From Xiphophorus maculatus (Eukaryota > Chordata > Actinopteri > Cyprinodontiformes > Poeciliidae), in assembly GCF_002775205.1 (NCBI RefSeq), contig NC_036464.1, positions 6,937,291 to 7,001,290 of the forward strand: a stretch of 64,000 nucleotides of DNA, read 5' to 3'. The notes beneath the pieces were generated by a model. The model saw only the letters and a list, made by a program, of their open reading frames with translations. It was not told where the DNA came from and did no database searches. The position numbers and the translations under genes are program-made. Positions within the stretch are counted from its first letter, which is position 1. Every line of letters begins with the position of its first letter. Positions 17,111 to 29,200 of this stretch are shown here, one piece after another.

Positions 17111-19094
17111 AAAGTCTCAATTATTTTTAGGTCTGGACTTTAACAAGGCCATGGTAAATACATGAATGCTCTGTGATTTAACCATTGTACTATAGCTCTG
17201 GCGCACATTTAGGGTTGCTGTCCTGCAGCATGGTGAACTTACGAGTCAGTCTGAAGTCTATTGCAGCTGCTAACAGGTTTTCATTCAGGATTGTCCTGTA
17301 TTTAGGGTCCATCCATCTTCTCATCAACTTATTATATTATACGTAGGAATAGTCTTGCATCTCTTCCGCTGTTGAAGGTCTCCACCTCTTATGTGCTTAT
17401 CATGTTGTTGTGCATTGCAGAAAGTACATGAATCGTGTGTAAACTTCTGGCCTGTTCATTTTGTAATCGCCCCCTCGGTTCATCAGCCCACAGCGGACAA
17501 CAGCCTTCAGTGTCAGATGTCCGTGGCTTTTATTTTTTGCCTCTACAGCAAACAGTGCAGCAAGAGAGATCAAATAACATCAACTGTGAACTTTGCTGCA
17601 TTGAGTGTCCACAAACACTGATGTTAGCAATTATTTGTATAACATCTTGTTTTCTCTTAAGCAAAATTGATTAACAAGTACTCAGATTACACAGGTTTTT
17701 GGCAAGTTTATAGGTTAGAAAAACCATTTCAGCCCAGTTCAGAGATGAATGCATTTAGATCCAGCTGCACAAATCAGCATAAAGATTTTTAAAGATGTGT
17801 AAAAAGCCTTAAAATAAACCCATCTTTCTTTCAGTGGAAAATTTCTTTCTCTGTTCTCTAGCAGTGAACTTTGAAGATTTTTTTCTTTTCTTACCCACTG
17901 TGCATTGTGACAAGGTAAACATTTTCAGTCATTCACAGTAAATACACTGAAAAAGAGAATAGGTGACCCAACTTAAATAAATTGCTTCAATTAGTGACAA
18001 GTTTTTTCACTTTAAATTATTAAGCTGTCAAGTTAAATTCACATAAATGTAGTAAGTTGAATAAACTGGTTTTAATTAATTCAAATTGAAGCTGCATTCT
18101 ATTTTCTTACTGTATGAGCATTATGAAAACAGCTATTATTTGTAGCCATTTTGTGAGTAAAAACTGACAGAAATCTTAAATAGCATGTTCTCTTGTCTTT
18201 TCCATTTTGAAGAGTGGCCTCTGCATTACAGCTTATTTTACCTTAGGAAATTAGAAAGTCAGTTAATTAATAATTAATTATTAATTATCTGTTGATGTAA
18301 GCATTACATTTTTAAAAATGCATTAGTTGCTTTAATTTTATAGCAATCAATAAGAGTGCCAAAATTCAAAAGGAGCAATTTCTTTGTGTGAGAATTTATT
18401 TTATTCCCTTGTTTCAAAATTTTATAAAATTTATGCAGAGATTTAAATGTAGAAAATTAATTTATTTATTCTTATGCTTTTTACTCATCTTTCAGGGTGT
18501 ACAGTATGTTGCTGTAACATAAATTCATAAAAATTCTAACTAATGTAGACCTTAACTCTTACAGCAACACGCACCACTCTTACTTGAATATATTATCTTG
18601 TCTCTCCCATTTCAAGCTCATTGCATTTACATGAGCCTCATCACATTTACATCTATAGGAAACAGAAAGTCTAACTAAACAACAGTTCTTAGCTATTCTG
18701 ATCAACTTAAACAGGTTAAATCATATTTAAACTGGAGAATAAACGTGCTAAAAGATCCTCCACCCCTAAAAAATTCTCCAAGGACTGGATATAAAAAGGA
18801 TAGAAAATATTATGCATGCTCTTTGACAGCCTTTGTAGTTTGGAATACAACATTCATTTAAAGCAATTCAAAGAATTACTCCATTTGTGCACCAAAGCAT
18901 ATTCCCCTTACAAGCTCATTTTAGTGGTCTTGTGCTATTGGTTGATGTATTTAAACAATAGAAACAAGTAAATGTTTTTATTATTTGACTTATCAATCAC
19001 AGATTAATCGGTGTATCGGTTAATTTTACCTATAATTTGCTAAAATGACAACACATTAAGCAGAAGCAAAAGTTAGACATTTTATCCCTGAAGG
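17111..19094. other. intergenic region, mostly unassigned AT-rich DNA
   Basis: 17150-17400 reads as decayed Tc1-family sequence (ctgcagcatggtgaacttac, gtcctgtatttagggtccat). 17945-18115 resembles a fish MITE, with cacccaactt-type and aagttgaataaact phrases. Nothing gene-like was recognised on either strand. Confidence 0.45.
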
Positions 19095-19112
19095 AACAGA
19101 GTGGAGTACACT

Positions 19113-19118
19113 TTTATT
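19113..19118 (-). terminator. habp2: poly(A) signal AATAAA, habp2
   Basis: Canonical hexamer on the minus strand about 195 bases after the stop codon; the transcript probably ends near 19095. Confidence 0.65.
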
Positions 19119-19312
19119 GAGGTTTTTTCAAGTTATTTTTCACATTCGCCTGTGAGAAAATGACAAAATATGTTGAGAAAATTTCAGGGTTTTTTTGGGA
19201 GGCTTCAAAAGAGTTCAATCAGGTGCAGAGCAGTTACGAAAAATAACTTCAATCACATCTTAATTCTCGGCCAAACACGCTGGTATGTTCATAACTAATA
19301 TCCTTGGGTTAT

Positions 19313-22300
19313 TTAAGCATGTCCTTGAGTCTTTGACTTGATCCAGTCGAGGAAGGTAGAGACTCTTGAGTAGACTCCTGGTTTGTTTTCCTTTCCACAC
19401 TGATCTCCCCAGCTCACCACACCATAAACAACACTGGTGTCATTTTGCTTGCAAGTCAGTGGTCCTCCAGAATCCCCCTGAAACAACAGATGAATGGAAA
19501 ATTAGAGTAGAATAGAGAAAAAAAGTGGCAGGTGGATGCAAAGTACACAGATACACCTAAACATTCAAACATAATTTAAAGCTACTGTAAAGCATAAAGC
19601 TGACTAACCTGGCAGGAATCAACTCCTCCTTGCAGGTAGCCGGCGCAGAACATGCCATTATTTAGGACGGCCCCGTAAATAGTGGGCTCAGAGCACTTTG
19701 CCTGGTTGATCAGCAGAACATTAGCCTCTAACAGGTGATTCGAGCCATAATTCGCTGCAGATGTGATTTTGAACAATTAGGACAAAACAGTTAGTTGTAG
19801 TAAACAGAGTGAACCAAATTATGAGGGAAAAGTCGCACACATACAGTCCTCTGTGGCCCCCCATCCAGAAATGGTGCATTCAGTCCCATCAGAGATTTGG
19901 CCACCGGGCAGACAAGCTGTCTTCACAAACTGGGTCTCATTTGCGCAAACTCCATCTCTCCCCCTGAGCCTTAACAAAGCTTAGAAAATACAGATCAGAT
20001 TAATGTCACACAAATGTTTTCACAAGGTAATTGTTACGAAAATGTAACACAAGAAAATCCTCAAATCAGTTTAGAAAATGAATACGAACCTCACTGGTTA
20101 GCAAAAATCACTGCCAGGGTTTGTTTTGATTCATTCAAAGGACAAATATCATTTTAGAGACATAAAACCTAAGAGTTTGAGTGTGACAAGTGGTATCCTT
20201 GTTTTAAGTACATAAAAACTTGCTCTCTAATCTAAATGAGGCTAATTTCACTACAGATACAGAAAGAAACATGTTGGTCAAACCTGCATCTATCTGATGG
20301 ATTTTAGTTGTACCATTTATTTTTTACACCCAGATCTAACACTTGCAAAAGTGTGCTTTTTATTCCCGCCATAGAGTGCCAGTGTGCTAGGTCTCTAAAC
20401 TGCTGCTCTCAGACACTTCTTACTCCTCACTGAAAAACATCGCTACATAAATCTTCACTTTATGAACTCAAATTAGTCTGCTTTCATGACTTTTTTATTC
20501 TTTCACACTTTTTACATGTTTAGCAATTGTATTCTTGAGAATTCATATAACTATCAATTGTGAGTCTAAACACAATTGGAGGATAAAAATGGCTCTTTAT
20601 GGAAGAAATACAGTGCAGTTTTACCTATGTCATTGTAAACAGCTGCAGAAGTCTCCCTGTAGTTCTCGTGGACAATCGCATTCTCAACTTCAATGACTTG
20701 AGCTGAAGGATCATGTGCGTCCAGTGACAGGCTACCCATCACCACCTGCATGTCCTTATTTTGTTCACTGTGAAAAACAAAACATCCAGTAAACAAAAAA
20801 GCTGAATGAAAGTCATAATCTAAATTCTTCAGATTTGGAGGGTTGTTTTCTTACATGCAGTGTCCAGCTGTCAGAACCCAGCAACTCTTGATCAGAACTC
20901 CTCCACAGACGTGGCTGTATTTCATGTTGGAGTTCTTTGGTTTCTGTTGCACAGAAACCTGCCAGGGTACTGCTCCAGGACTGACTTTCAGACCCCCAAA
21001 GATTCGAGTTAAGATCTTTTTTGGTTGAGCCACTCCGCAAGTTTGAAACTGTTTTGGTGCAGGAGATGGAGATGGCACAACAGGGGAGTCTATTGGTTCT
21101 TGGGACGGCTGTGGAGCCTTGGTGGTCTTTGCTGCTTCAGTGGTAACTGGAGGCGGCTGAACGGTAGGAGGCTTAGGCTTGGGGCCACCACTAGGGGTCG
21201 GAGGGCCACCAGTAGGAGGTTTGGGTCCACCTGAAAATGCAAACAAATAGTTTGTCGTTTGTTGACCTCAACATGAGAGTCAGAAACCTACTAGGAGCTT
21301 TGTGCTGGACCTGTTGGTTCAGGACATTTTTTCACATCACAGTAGTCCCAAAACAATCTTCGTCCTCTTCTGAAAAAACACCAGGGCTTTGGTTCTCCAT
21401 CTGGGTTTCTGCACATTAAATAAAACCAAAGTAAGGTACCATAAATCCATGATGACTGTAGTTGTAATACAAATTATGGAACAACTTGCCTTTGCAGGTC
21501 AGGGAGGCCTCTTCACTGTCCACTTTTAAAGCTCGTCTTAAAACCCATCTATTTTATTTTGCTTTCAACTCTAGCGGGATCTAGTTTTAAATTGTATGTT
21601 TTTGTTTTTAAACTGTAAGTTTTTATTTTATGTTTTTTTTATTGTTATGTTGTGTTTTGATGTACAGCACTTTGTATCAGCTATGGTTGTTTTAAAGTGC
21701 TTTATAAATAAAGTTGGTATGGTATGGTATGGTAATACAGTTCAGGCTTGTTTTTGTTCTGACCTGCAGAAGTTATGAGGGCCAAGGCCGTCGTCATTCT
21801 CAAACGAGTTGAAGGGATCAGCTCCTTTTTCCAGGATAAAGTGTGAGTTCCAGTAGAGGCAGTCAAAGCCATCATCTGTCTCGCTCACATTCCCACGGTA
21901 AGACTCGCCATCACCCACATAGCAGTCATTTGGACCTAAAAACACATCCAGTGTCTTAATAAGTAGAAAACTCACATAGTATGAATGCTTCACGTCTCCC
22001 ACCCCTTTTCTTGTTTCTTTGTTCTCTTTGTTTTAACTTTTTTCCAAAGTTTTATTTGACAGACAATAAACAAACAAAGAAACGAAACACTTTGTATAGA
22101 GCAGTGAGCATTTGCAGTGAACCCCTCATGAGTCAATAACTTATAGAAACATATTAAGCTTAGTCTGCAAGTATTTTCTGATCTGTTTTACTTAGCAAGA
22201 TACTGAAGTGAGGTTGCATGAAAAGCATCTGTGAACATCGGTTTTCACACAGATTCTTAACTTGTATCAAGTCTGATCATATGTTTTGGGTCATTGTTCT

Positions 22301-24142
22301 GCTGGAAGAACATTCTCAAGTCTTTAGCTGCATTCGACAGGTTTTCTTCCAGAACTGTCCTGTTTTTAACTCCATCAGTCTTATCATCAACTTCTGACCT
22401 GCTTGAGAAAAACATTCCCACAGCATGATGTTGCTACCACCCTGCTTCACCATATGAGTGTTGTGTTCAGGGTATTGGGCAGTGTAGAAGAAAAAATCCC
22501 TTTTCCTCTATGTTGGTGGAGTCCTATTCATACTTTGTGGTGTATAACAAACTTTCTTGACTTGACTTTCTTTTTCTTTACCTCTCTTCCATCAAGACTA
22601 ATACTTTGTACTTTCAAAAGATTATCCAAAGCTAAGAATTGACTTTTTCTTCTCCTGTAGCGCTAATGTTAGCACTAACTAAAGTTTTCCTTCTTTCTCG
22701 TCAGTTTAGGTGGGCGACATGTCTTGGTAGTTTTGACTCCACAGGTCTAGTCCATTTACCAATTATGTGACTTCTGAAGGCAATTGGATGCATTAGATTT
22801 TATTTAGGGACACCAGAGTGAGAGAGTTGAAAACAAATGGAGGCCATCCTTTTTGACTTTTTTTAAGAAGACATTTTGAAACGGTAGTGATAGTGCAATA
22901 AAATGTGTTAAGGTCAAAGAGATATAAAAAACTGCAGGATTCTGTGCACACACATTAGTCTTGGAAAACAAAGAGACTGATATAAGAGTGCAGTATTTAC
23001 CAACATGACAGAAGCGTCCACTGAATCCTTCGCGACACTGACACTCAAAGTCATTCCCTTCCCGGATGCACTGGCCACCATTTCTGCACGGGTTTGGCAC
23101 ACACACAGAATCTTTGCACAAAAGAAGGATCAAATACACACAATAAACGTTTTAGAAAAGTAACTAGCTGAAAATGTAGTTTTGCTATTTGATCCTTACA
23201 TCGTTTGCAGTCTGGAGGCTGGAACGGGTATTTGCATTTGCACTCATAGAAAGGAGCGGTTGAAGTCAGCACACACTCCCCCCGACCACAAACACCTATT
23301 CTGCACGCTTTCGGGGCTGACAACCATAAGCACAAACAGTAGCTGCTGATTTTACAGTCTCAGTTGGACACTGACAGGAACTTCAATAGGAAGAAGATGA
23401 CAACTTCATCCTACCTTTCTCGCATTTCCTTCCCTTGAAAGGCGCAGGACAGTCACATTTGTACCCTCTCCTGCCTTTTTGCTTACACACACCGTTGTTA
23501 AGACAGGGATTGGGTGTGCATTCCCCTGGCAAATTAAATGGAACTAGGTTTTAATCAGGCAAAGAAAGACACAACTTTTTAAAGCGTAGGTCTCATCATT
23601 ATACCATGTAGATCCTGAAGGTCATGAAGCCAGTCCATAGAAGGCTGATCTTCGTCGTCGTCATCAGATGACTCCTTGAAGATGACGTCTAAAATAATAT
23701 TTTCATTTCAGATTTGGAATACGTCGTTTCTTTTGTTGAATTTTTTAAATTATAGAATCAGTATTTTATGACAAAATGGAGCTCCAACCTTCAATTATAT
23801 CTTCAAATTTTTGCTTTTTTTTCTCCCTCCCTTGTCCTCTTGATCCATGTTTGTCTTTGTGTTTGTCTTTGTGTTTGGGTTTCGACTGATTAATGAAAAA
23901 TGACAGTTAGAAATTTGTTAAAGCATTTAATAAATAATTCCACAAAACACAATAATGGTTTTAATAACAATAAACATCATAGGATAGAACTAATTGAGCA
24001 ATAATAAAAGAAAATACAGTTGTAATTAAGAGTGGTGCATTTACTACATTGTTTTAAGATAATACATGTTGTAAATACTTACTTCAGTGGGGATAAGGAG
24101 CACAGCCAAGAAGAGGAAAATGAGAAGGAGCTTCAGTTTCAT
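19313..24142 (-). CDS. habp2: habp2, hyaluronan-binding protein 2 / factor VII-activating protease (complete, 604 aa)
   Basis: Secreted trypsin-like protease of plasma that in mammals activates factor VII and pro-urokinase and binds polyanions. Thirteen coding exons in phase: 24083-24142, 23789-23885, 23605-23688, 23415-23525, 23200-23316, 23001-23111, 21764-21935, 21311-21408, 20855-21230, 20625-20767, 19845-19979, 19609-19754, 19313-19477 (TAA). Residues 1-18 are a signal peptide ([13 protein letters not shown] core). A Lys/His-rich segment (21-45) and an acidic segment (SSDDDDED) follow. Three EGF modules (81-193), one kringle (196-280), a Pro-rich linker (284-345) and the protease complete it. 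Activation would cut before IFGG at Arg359. The triad is His407 (TAGHC), Asp455 (YNDIALL) and Ser553 (GDSGGP), with Asp547 in the S1 pocket, so it should cleave after Arg/Lys. Three EGFs plus one kringle define HABP2. Confidence 0.96.
21485..21736 (+). mobile_element. L2-like LINE 3' end inside a habp2 intron
   Basis: Plus-strand fragment. It starts with the last codons of an L2 ORF2 (cacttttaaagctcgtctta, [10 protein letters not shown]-like), then a 3' UTR, gtgctttataaataaa, and a tandem ggtat tail (about 21716-21735). It lies between the two kringle exons. Confidence 0.85.
22200..22830 (-). mobile_element. Tc1-like transposon remnant in habp2 intron
   Basis: Minus-strand decayed Tc1-family copy. 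cagcatgatgttgctaccac (reverse of the GGGS transposase region) and gtcagtttaggtgggcgaca (reverse of the RPPKLTG helix-turn-helix region) match a fish repeat widespread in teleosts. Ends are unclear. Confidence 0.7.
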
Positions 24143-24589
24143 GATGGCAGAGCACCAGACGACGTCTAGGAGGACCAAATGAGACTGTGCAGCGCTGCAG
24201 AGAACCTGACCTTTTTCCTACATTTTTACACAAGGACACTAACCTTTGAAACTTTAGTTTAATCTGGCACTCATCCATGATGCTGAGTCAGTTTTATTGA
24301 TTTAAACTTTACAATAAGAGACCCCACAATGGTCTCTTAAGATGACATAAAGATGTTTGTCAGGTCTAAATACCATTGCATGTTTTTTAGTGTCATTTGT
24401 GACATGTTTGCAGACTTTTTACATTAAAAGCATCAAATTCTAAAAGTGAGCCCTGCACTTGCAACACAAATGCTCAGAGAGCATGTTTGCTAAAACCTCA
24501 CTGTTTGTTTGCTTCTAGACTTTGAATCACATACCCTGGGCACATCAACAAGTGGACTATTTATACAGTGATGCAATTTCAGGACATGC

Positions 24590-24720
24590 ATATTTCTGCA
24601 GGGACATCTGAATAAATCAGAATATTATTGAAAAGTTAATTTGATTTCATAAATTAGTGAAAAGATTAAAATTCATGTAATATGTAAACTTGATGACACA
24701 AGTTATATGTATTTGTTTTT
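24590..24720. mobile_element. solo end of a Tc1-like element
   Basis: The phrase aatcagaatattattgaaaagttaa matches the terminal region of the element at 44280-45330. It sits in the spacer upstream of habp2. Confidence 0.4.
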
Positions 24721-25079
24721 TCCGTTTTGTAAAAGAATAAAAAGAAGAAAGAAACAAAAAAGTAACTAAACAAATATAAAAATCAGACAATGATAACCTA
24801 ATTAAATACATAATGTAGTTTTCAAATTATGCTTTCATTTCTAAGAGAAAAAAGCTACTGAAACCAACCGTCTGTGGGAACCTGACTGCTCCCCTTTGTG
24901 AACTAACAGTTTTGGTTCAGTTTAATTTCCCACAGTCACCATGATGATTATCTCATCTGTAGAACCAAGAAATCACCTAAATACAACCTGCATGACAACA
25001 TGAAGTAGACTAAAAATCTTAAAAAACACAGCATCATGGACTCACTAAAGAAATTCAATGACAGATTAGAAACAAAGTA

Positions 25080-25545
25080 AATGACATCTGTCTGTCTGGA
25101 AAAGATTACAAAGTCATTTCTAAGACTTTGGGACTCCAACCAAAGTGAAAGCCGTTATCTTGACCTGCATGGAAACATGGAACAAGCCCGTCTCAAAGTC
25201 ATTAAAAATTTAAAGGCAGAACCTTTTGGACAATGTGAGTCATATCGGAGCTGGTGTAAAACTTTACACAGTATTTCAGAATAAGACAATTGAACTTATA
25301 GACCTCAATGAATTGTTGCAATCGATATCACCATGAACCATGTTCCTTAACAGAGCGTCATGAGGAAAAATGTCCGGTCACAGTTCACGACCTTAAGCTC
25401 AAGCACACTTGGGCTGCACAAGAGGATAACGATCCGAAGCACAGCAGCAGGTTCACCTCAGACAGGCTAAAAACAAAAGTAGGATTTGGAGCAGCTCAGT
25501 TGAAATCTGGACTTAAATCCAATTTAATGCTGGAGCATCACCTCT
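25080..25545 (+). pseudogene. Tc1-like transposase remnant
   Basis: Plus-strand frames keep traces of a Tc1/mariner DDE transposase: KVISKTLGLQP-like near 25100-25150 and EDNDPKHSSRFTSDRLK near 25415-25470, the latter from the region of the second catalytic Asp. Stops and frameshifts make it non-functional. Confidence 0.75.
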
Positions 25546-25589
25546 AAATTAGAGGGTCATGATCAAGAATCTGTCTAGGTTTTTAACAA

Positions 25590-25664
<75 letters not shown>
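25590..25664. repeat. (AT)n microsatellite
   Basis: About 75 bases of alternating AT directly downstream of the Tc1 remnant. Creates an artefactual Ile/Tyr frame. Confidence 0.97.
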
Positions 25665-25665
<1 letters not shown>

Positions 25666-25967
25666 CTGCAGTTGTCAAATAAATTCAATTGATAAAATAT
25701 GCCAAACTCAAGGCCTGGAAGTCAAATCCAGCCCATCTCTAAAAACAGTCACATGCTTAAATATTATTTTAACAATGAAATTAAGGCAGTTTTTGTCCAT
25801 ATGCTGCCAAATTACTTCAATGTAAAAAGATGCTCCATATTGATCAATAAAAATGAACATTGGTCATTGGCGGAGATGCTTACTGTATATTTGTTCTGTA
25901 AGCATAACATTCAAGTCTCCTTTAATGGAATTCCTAATTGTGAGCCAAATGAAACATAATTTCATTT

Positions 25968-25973
25968 TTTATT
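25968..25973 (-). terminator. possible poly(A) signal for the minus-strand TRIM gene
   Basis: AATAAA on the minus strand about 280 bases after the stop; a second hexamer lies ten bases on. AT-rich surroundings make chance occurrence possible. Confidence 0.4.
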
Positions 25974-26249
25974 CATTTTATTTGAATGAATGTGATAAAA
26001 GTCAAAGTCAAAAAGTCAAATCAAAAACAAGAAATGTATTATCTATTTAATTTTTGTCTTACAATGTAGCAATGAAACCAAATGCACAACATAAAATAAG
26101 TTAAGTTTGAATAGCTTAAAAGACACATGATTGGTGCTGTTGTGATTGGTGGGCTACAATGTAAATGGGACCCCAAATCCTGTGCTGCTCAGGGTCCCTA
26201 AAAAATCTTGTGCCAGCCCTGCATTTTTGTACATCATGTTCTTATGCAG

Positions 26250-29200
26250 CTACAGGTCACTTGTAGGAGACGATTCATTACAGATTAAAATAGGACTTGA
26301 ATTGGTGCCGCTGTGGTTGTGACCAGGACACAGGGCCAGGTGGAGGCACTCAGAGAAGGTTCCAGCACAGAATGAGAACAGTGGCGTCATTTTGTCCGCC
26401 TCTAGAAATGTCACCAGGCCGGCAGGAAAGCTGCACATAACACCAATTCGACAGAAACGTTTCGTAAAAGGCAGCTGGTGAGGCACCCCTCCATGCCAGG
26501 CTGTGTATTCCCCATCAAAGAACTCCACACACCAGGACACGGCGCCCCGACCCAGCCAGCACTCCTCAGATACGCCTTTGCGAGGAATGGAGGGGAAGGT
26601 AACACCAAGCTCCCAATACGTCTTCCCAGTCACATCAATTTCCCAGTAATGGCGGCCAAAGCTGAAGCCCTGCAGACTGATGACGTTGAGGGTGGTGTCA
26701 AACCGTCCTGGTTGGTCACGGAGTTTCTGCCAGGCGTCTGTGTAGGAGACGCTGTCACATTTAGGGGAGATGACCAACTTTGGGTGGGCCGTCTCTGGGT
26801 CCAGGTGCACCTCACTGGAATCTGGACACAAGTGAAGAAAATTCAGCATGAAATGTTTCCTAAAGAGATAGCAGTGTAATGAAGAAAGGTGATGTGGGAA
26901 CTGACAGCTTTTCAGGAGCTTCTTCATTAACGGGATCTGCGAGCAGACAAGGAGCAGCATGCTGTTGGTGAGGCTGAGGATCTGGTTAGCTTTAGCTTCA
27001 TCAAGGCTCACACTGCTGGGATCTGATTGGTTGAGGACATCCAACACTCTGACGAATAAAAACCATGAAGGAAGTATTACATATTGGCATAGTGCCTTGA
27101 AAATTCCTGCAAAATCTTTTTAGCAGAAATTTTCTTATCATGCCACAAGTATAAACTTCAGCTTATTTTATTAGGATTTTATGATAGATCAACACAAGGT
27201 AATTCATAATTTAAGCAAAAAAAATCAGCAGAATATGTCTAGGTTTTTTAAATATATATCTGATTAACCGTCAAGATAAATATTAGGATAGCTGATTACA
27301 CAACAAACAATTGTAAGAAAGGAAAATTAAATAGAGAAAAAAGCAAGAGAGCCATGGTAACTGCAATGATCCACCACTCAGCTGGGAGAATCTGTTGACA
27401 GGAAACAAGTGGTGTGATTTACAAATCTTCTACCAAAGAGTGGCATGAGGTCTGACCAGACAAGACTGAAATTAAACTGTTTGTCCTACTTGCAAATTTG
27501 TATGTGTGGTGAAAAACTTGCAGTGTTCATAACCCTGAACAGACAATCCCCTCTGTAAAACATGGTGGTGGTAGCATCATGCTGCAGTTTTATTTCCTTC
27601 TTGCCAGATTGCTCTTCCTCTAATCCAGTGTTTCTCAATTCCAGTCCTCAGGCCCCCCTGCCCTGCATGTTTTAGGTGTTTCCCTTCTGCTGCACACCTG
27701 GATTGAACCTATGGGTGATCAACAGGTTTCTGCAGCACTTGATGGTCATGCAATCATTTGAATCAGCTGTTCTGGAATAGAGGCACATCTAAAACATGCA
27801 GAGCAGGGGGGCCTGAGGACTGGAATTGAGAAGCACTGCTCTAATCTGACTGATAATGATCTAATTTGGCAAAACAATCTCAAGATGTGCAACAACTACA
27901 ACTTTAAGTGTTATATATGGTTCCATAAAGTACTAGACTCTGAGTGCTGAAAAAAATGTACACCACACTTTTCAGATTTTTAAAACCATAAGTTATCTTC
28001 CTTGCACTTCTCAGTTATGCACTACTTTGTGTTGGTCGTCACATAAAACCCTCTTATAATTCTCTGAAGAGGAATACTTTGTGAAGAATCACAAAATAGG
28101 AGTTGTAATTATCCATACCTATCTGCTGTCTCTGTGTCGTCCAGTTCAGCATGTAAAACGAACGACTGAGGAATAGTGGAAAATCTAGGTCAGCTGTAGG
28201 TTTTTGCTCTTTACATTTAAACTCTCATATATGTTTTTTTTTGTTTTGTTTTTTTTTTTTTACCATAGAATCAGGTTCTGTGTCACAGTGCTCCAAAACT
28301 AAAGAAAGTCTGGCCAAGTCCTGCTCTATTCCCTGGATCAGAGCACAGTTTCTCTCCATCAATCCATCTAAGGCAGAGACTGCAGCCCTCTCCTCCATCT
28401 CCAGGTGGGACAAGGTGAGCCGCAGGTCCTCCTCCAGAACCGTCTGGATCTCCTGATATTTCATCGCTACATTCTCTCTTATCGCTGCAGACTTTTTCTA
28501 GGTACAGTAGACATTGAAATCAAATAAAATTCTGCTGCTGGATTATTTGTAGAGAAATTGCTAAAATCTCTACACAGAGAGCCTTTTTCAGAAATCAGAG
28601 TAAAACTCACAGTGATTTCTGACTGACGGGCTGCCAGTTTCTTCAGTCTGTGTTTCACAGCATCCCTTTGCTTCTTCAAAGATACTAGATGCTTTTCTAA
28701 TGTCTCCTGTGGGAAATGGTTGCACACTATTTAGCAAGCTTACTTCTGATGATTTGCTCACTGTAAAATGTAAACTGCAACAAAGTAGTGACTGAGTGTG
28801 AACATTGTTTAAAGAGAGATCACTTTCTTGCATCACATCTTAGCACTGTAGCTGTTCTGTAAATTGTTTTTATGAGATAAGTTTGGAATAACATGGACCA
28901 GGAAGCATACAGTACAAAAGGACTTTAATCCAAGCCAAGTTAAGCTTTTGGTGAGGCTATGATGTTAGAGTTTTAACAAAAGAGATGTTTTTGCTGTTCA
29001 CAAGAATATGCAAAGGTGAACATAATTCACCTGGAACATGATTTTAAAAATAGGGTCTCCTAAATCACTGTTTCAATATGGAGATGTGGCAGAAAACATT
29101 TCCATTTTTTAAAATGTTTCCATGTGGACAGGGACTAAAGCATTTGCAGCAATTGCAACCAAAGGTATGTCTCTCGTATGTCTCTACAAGCCTTACATGG

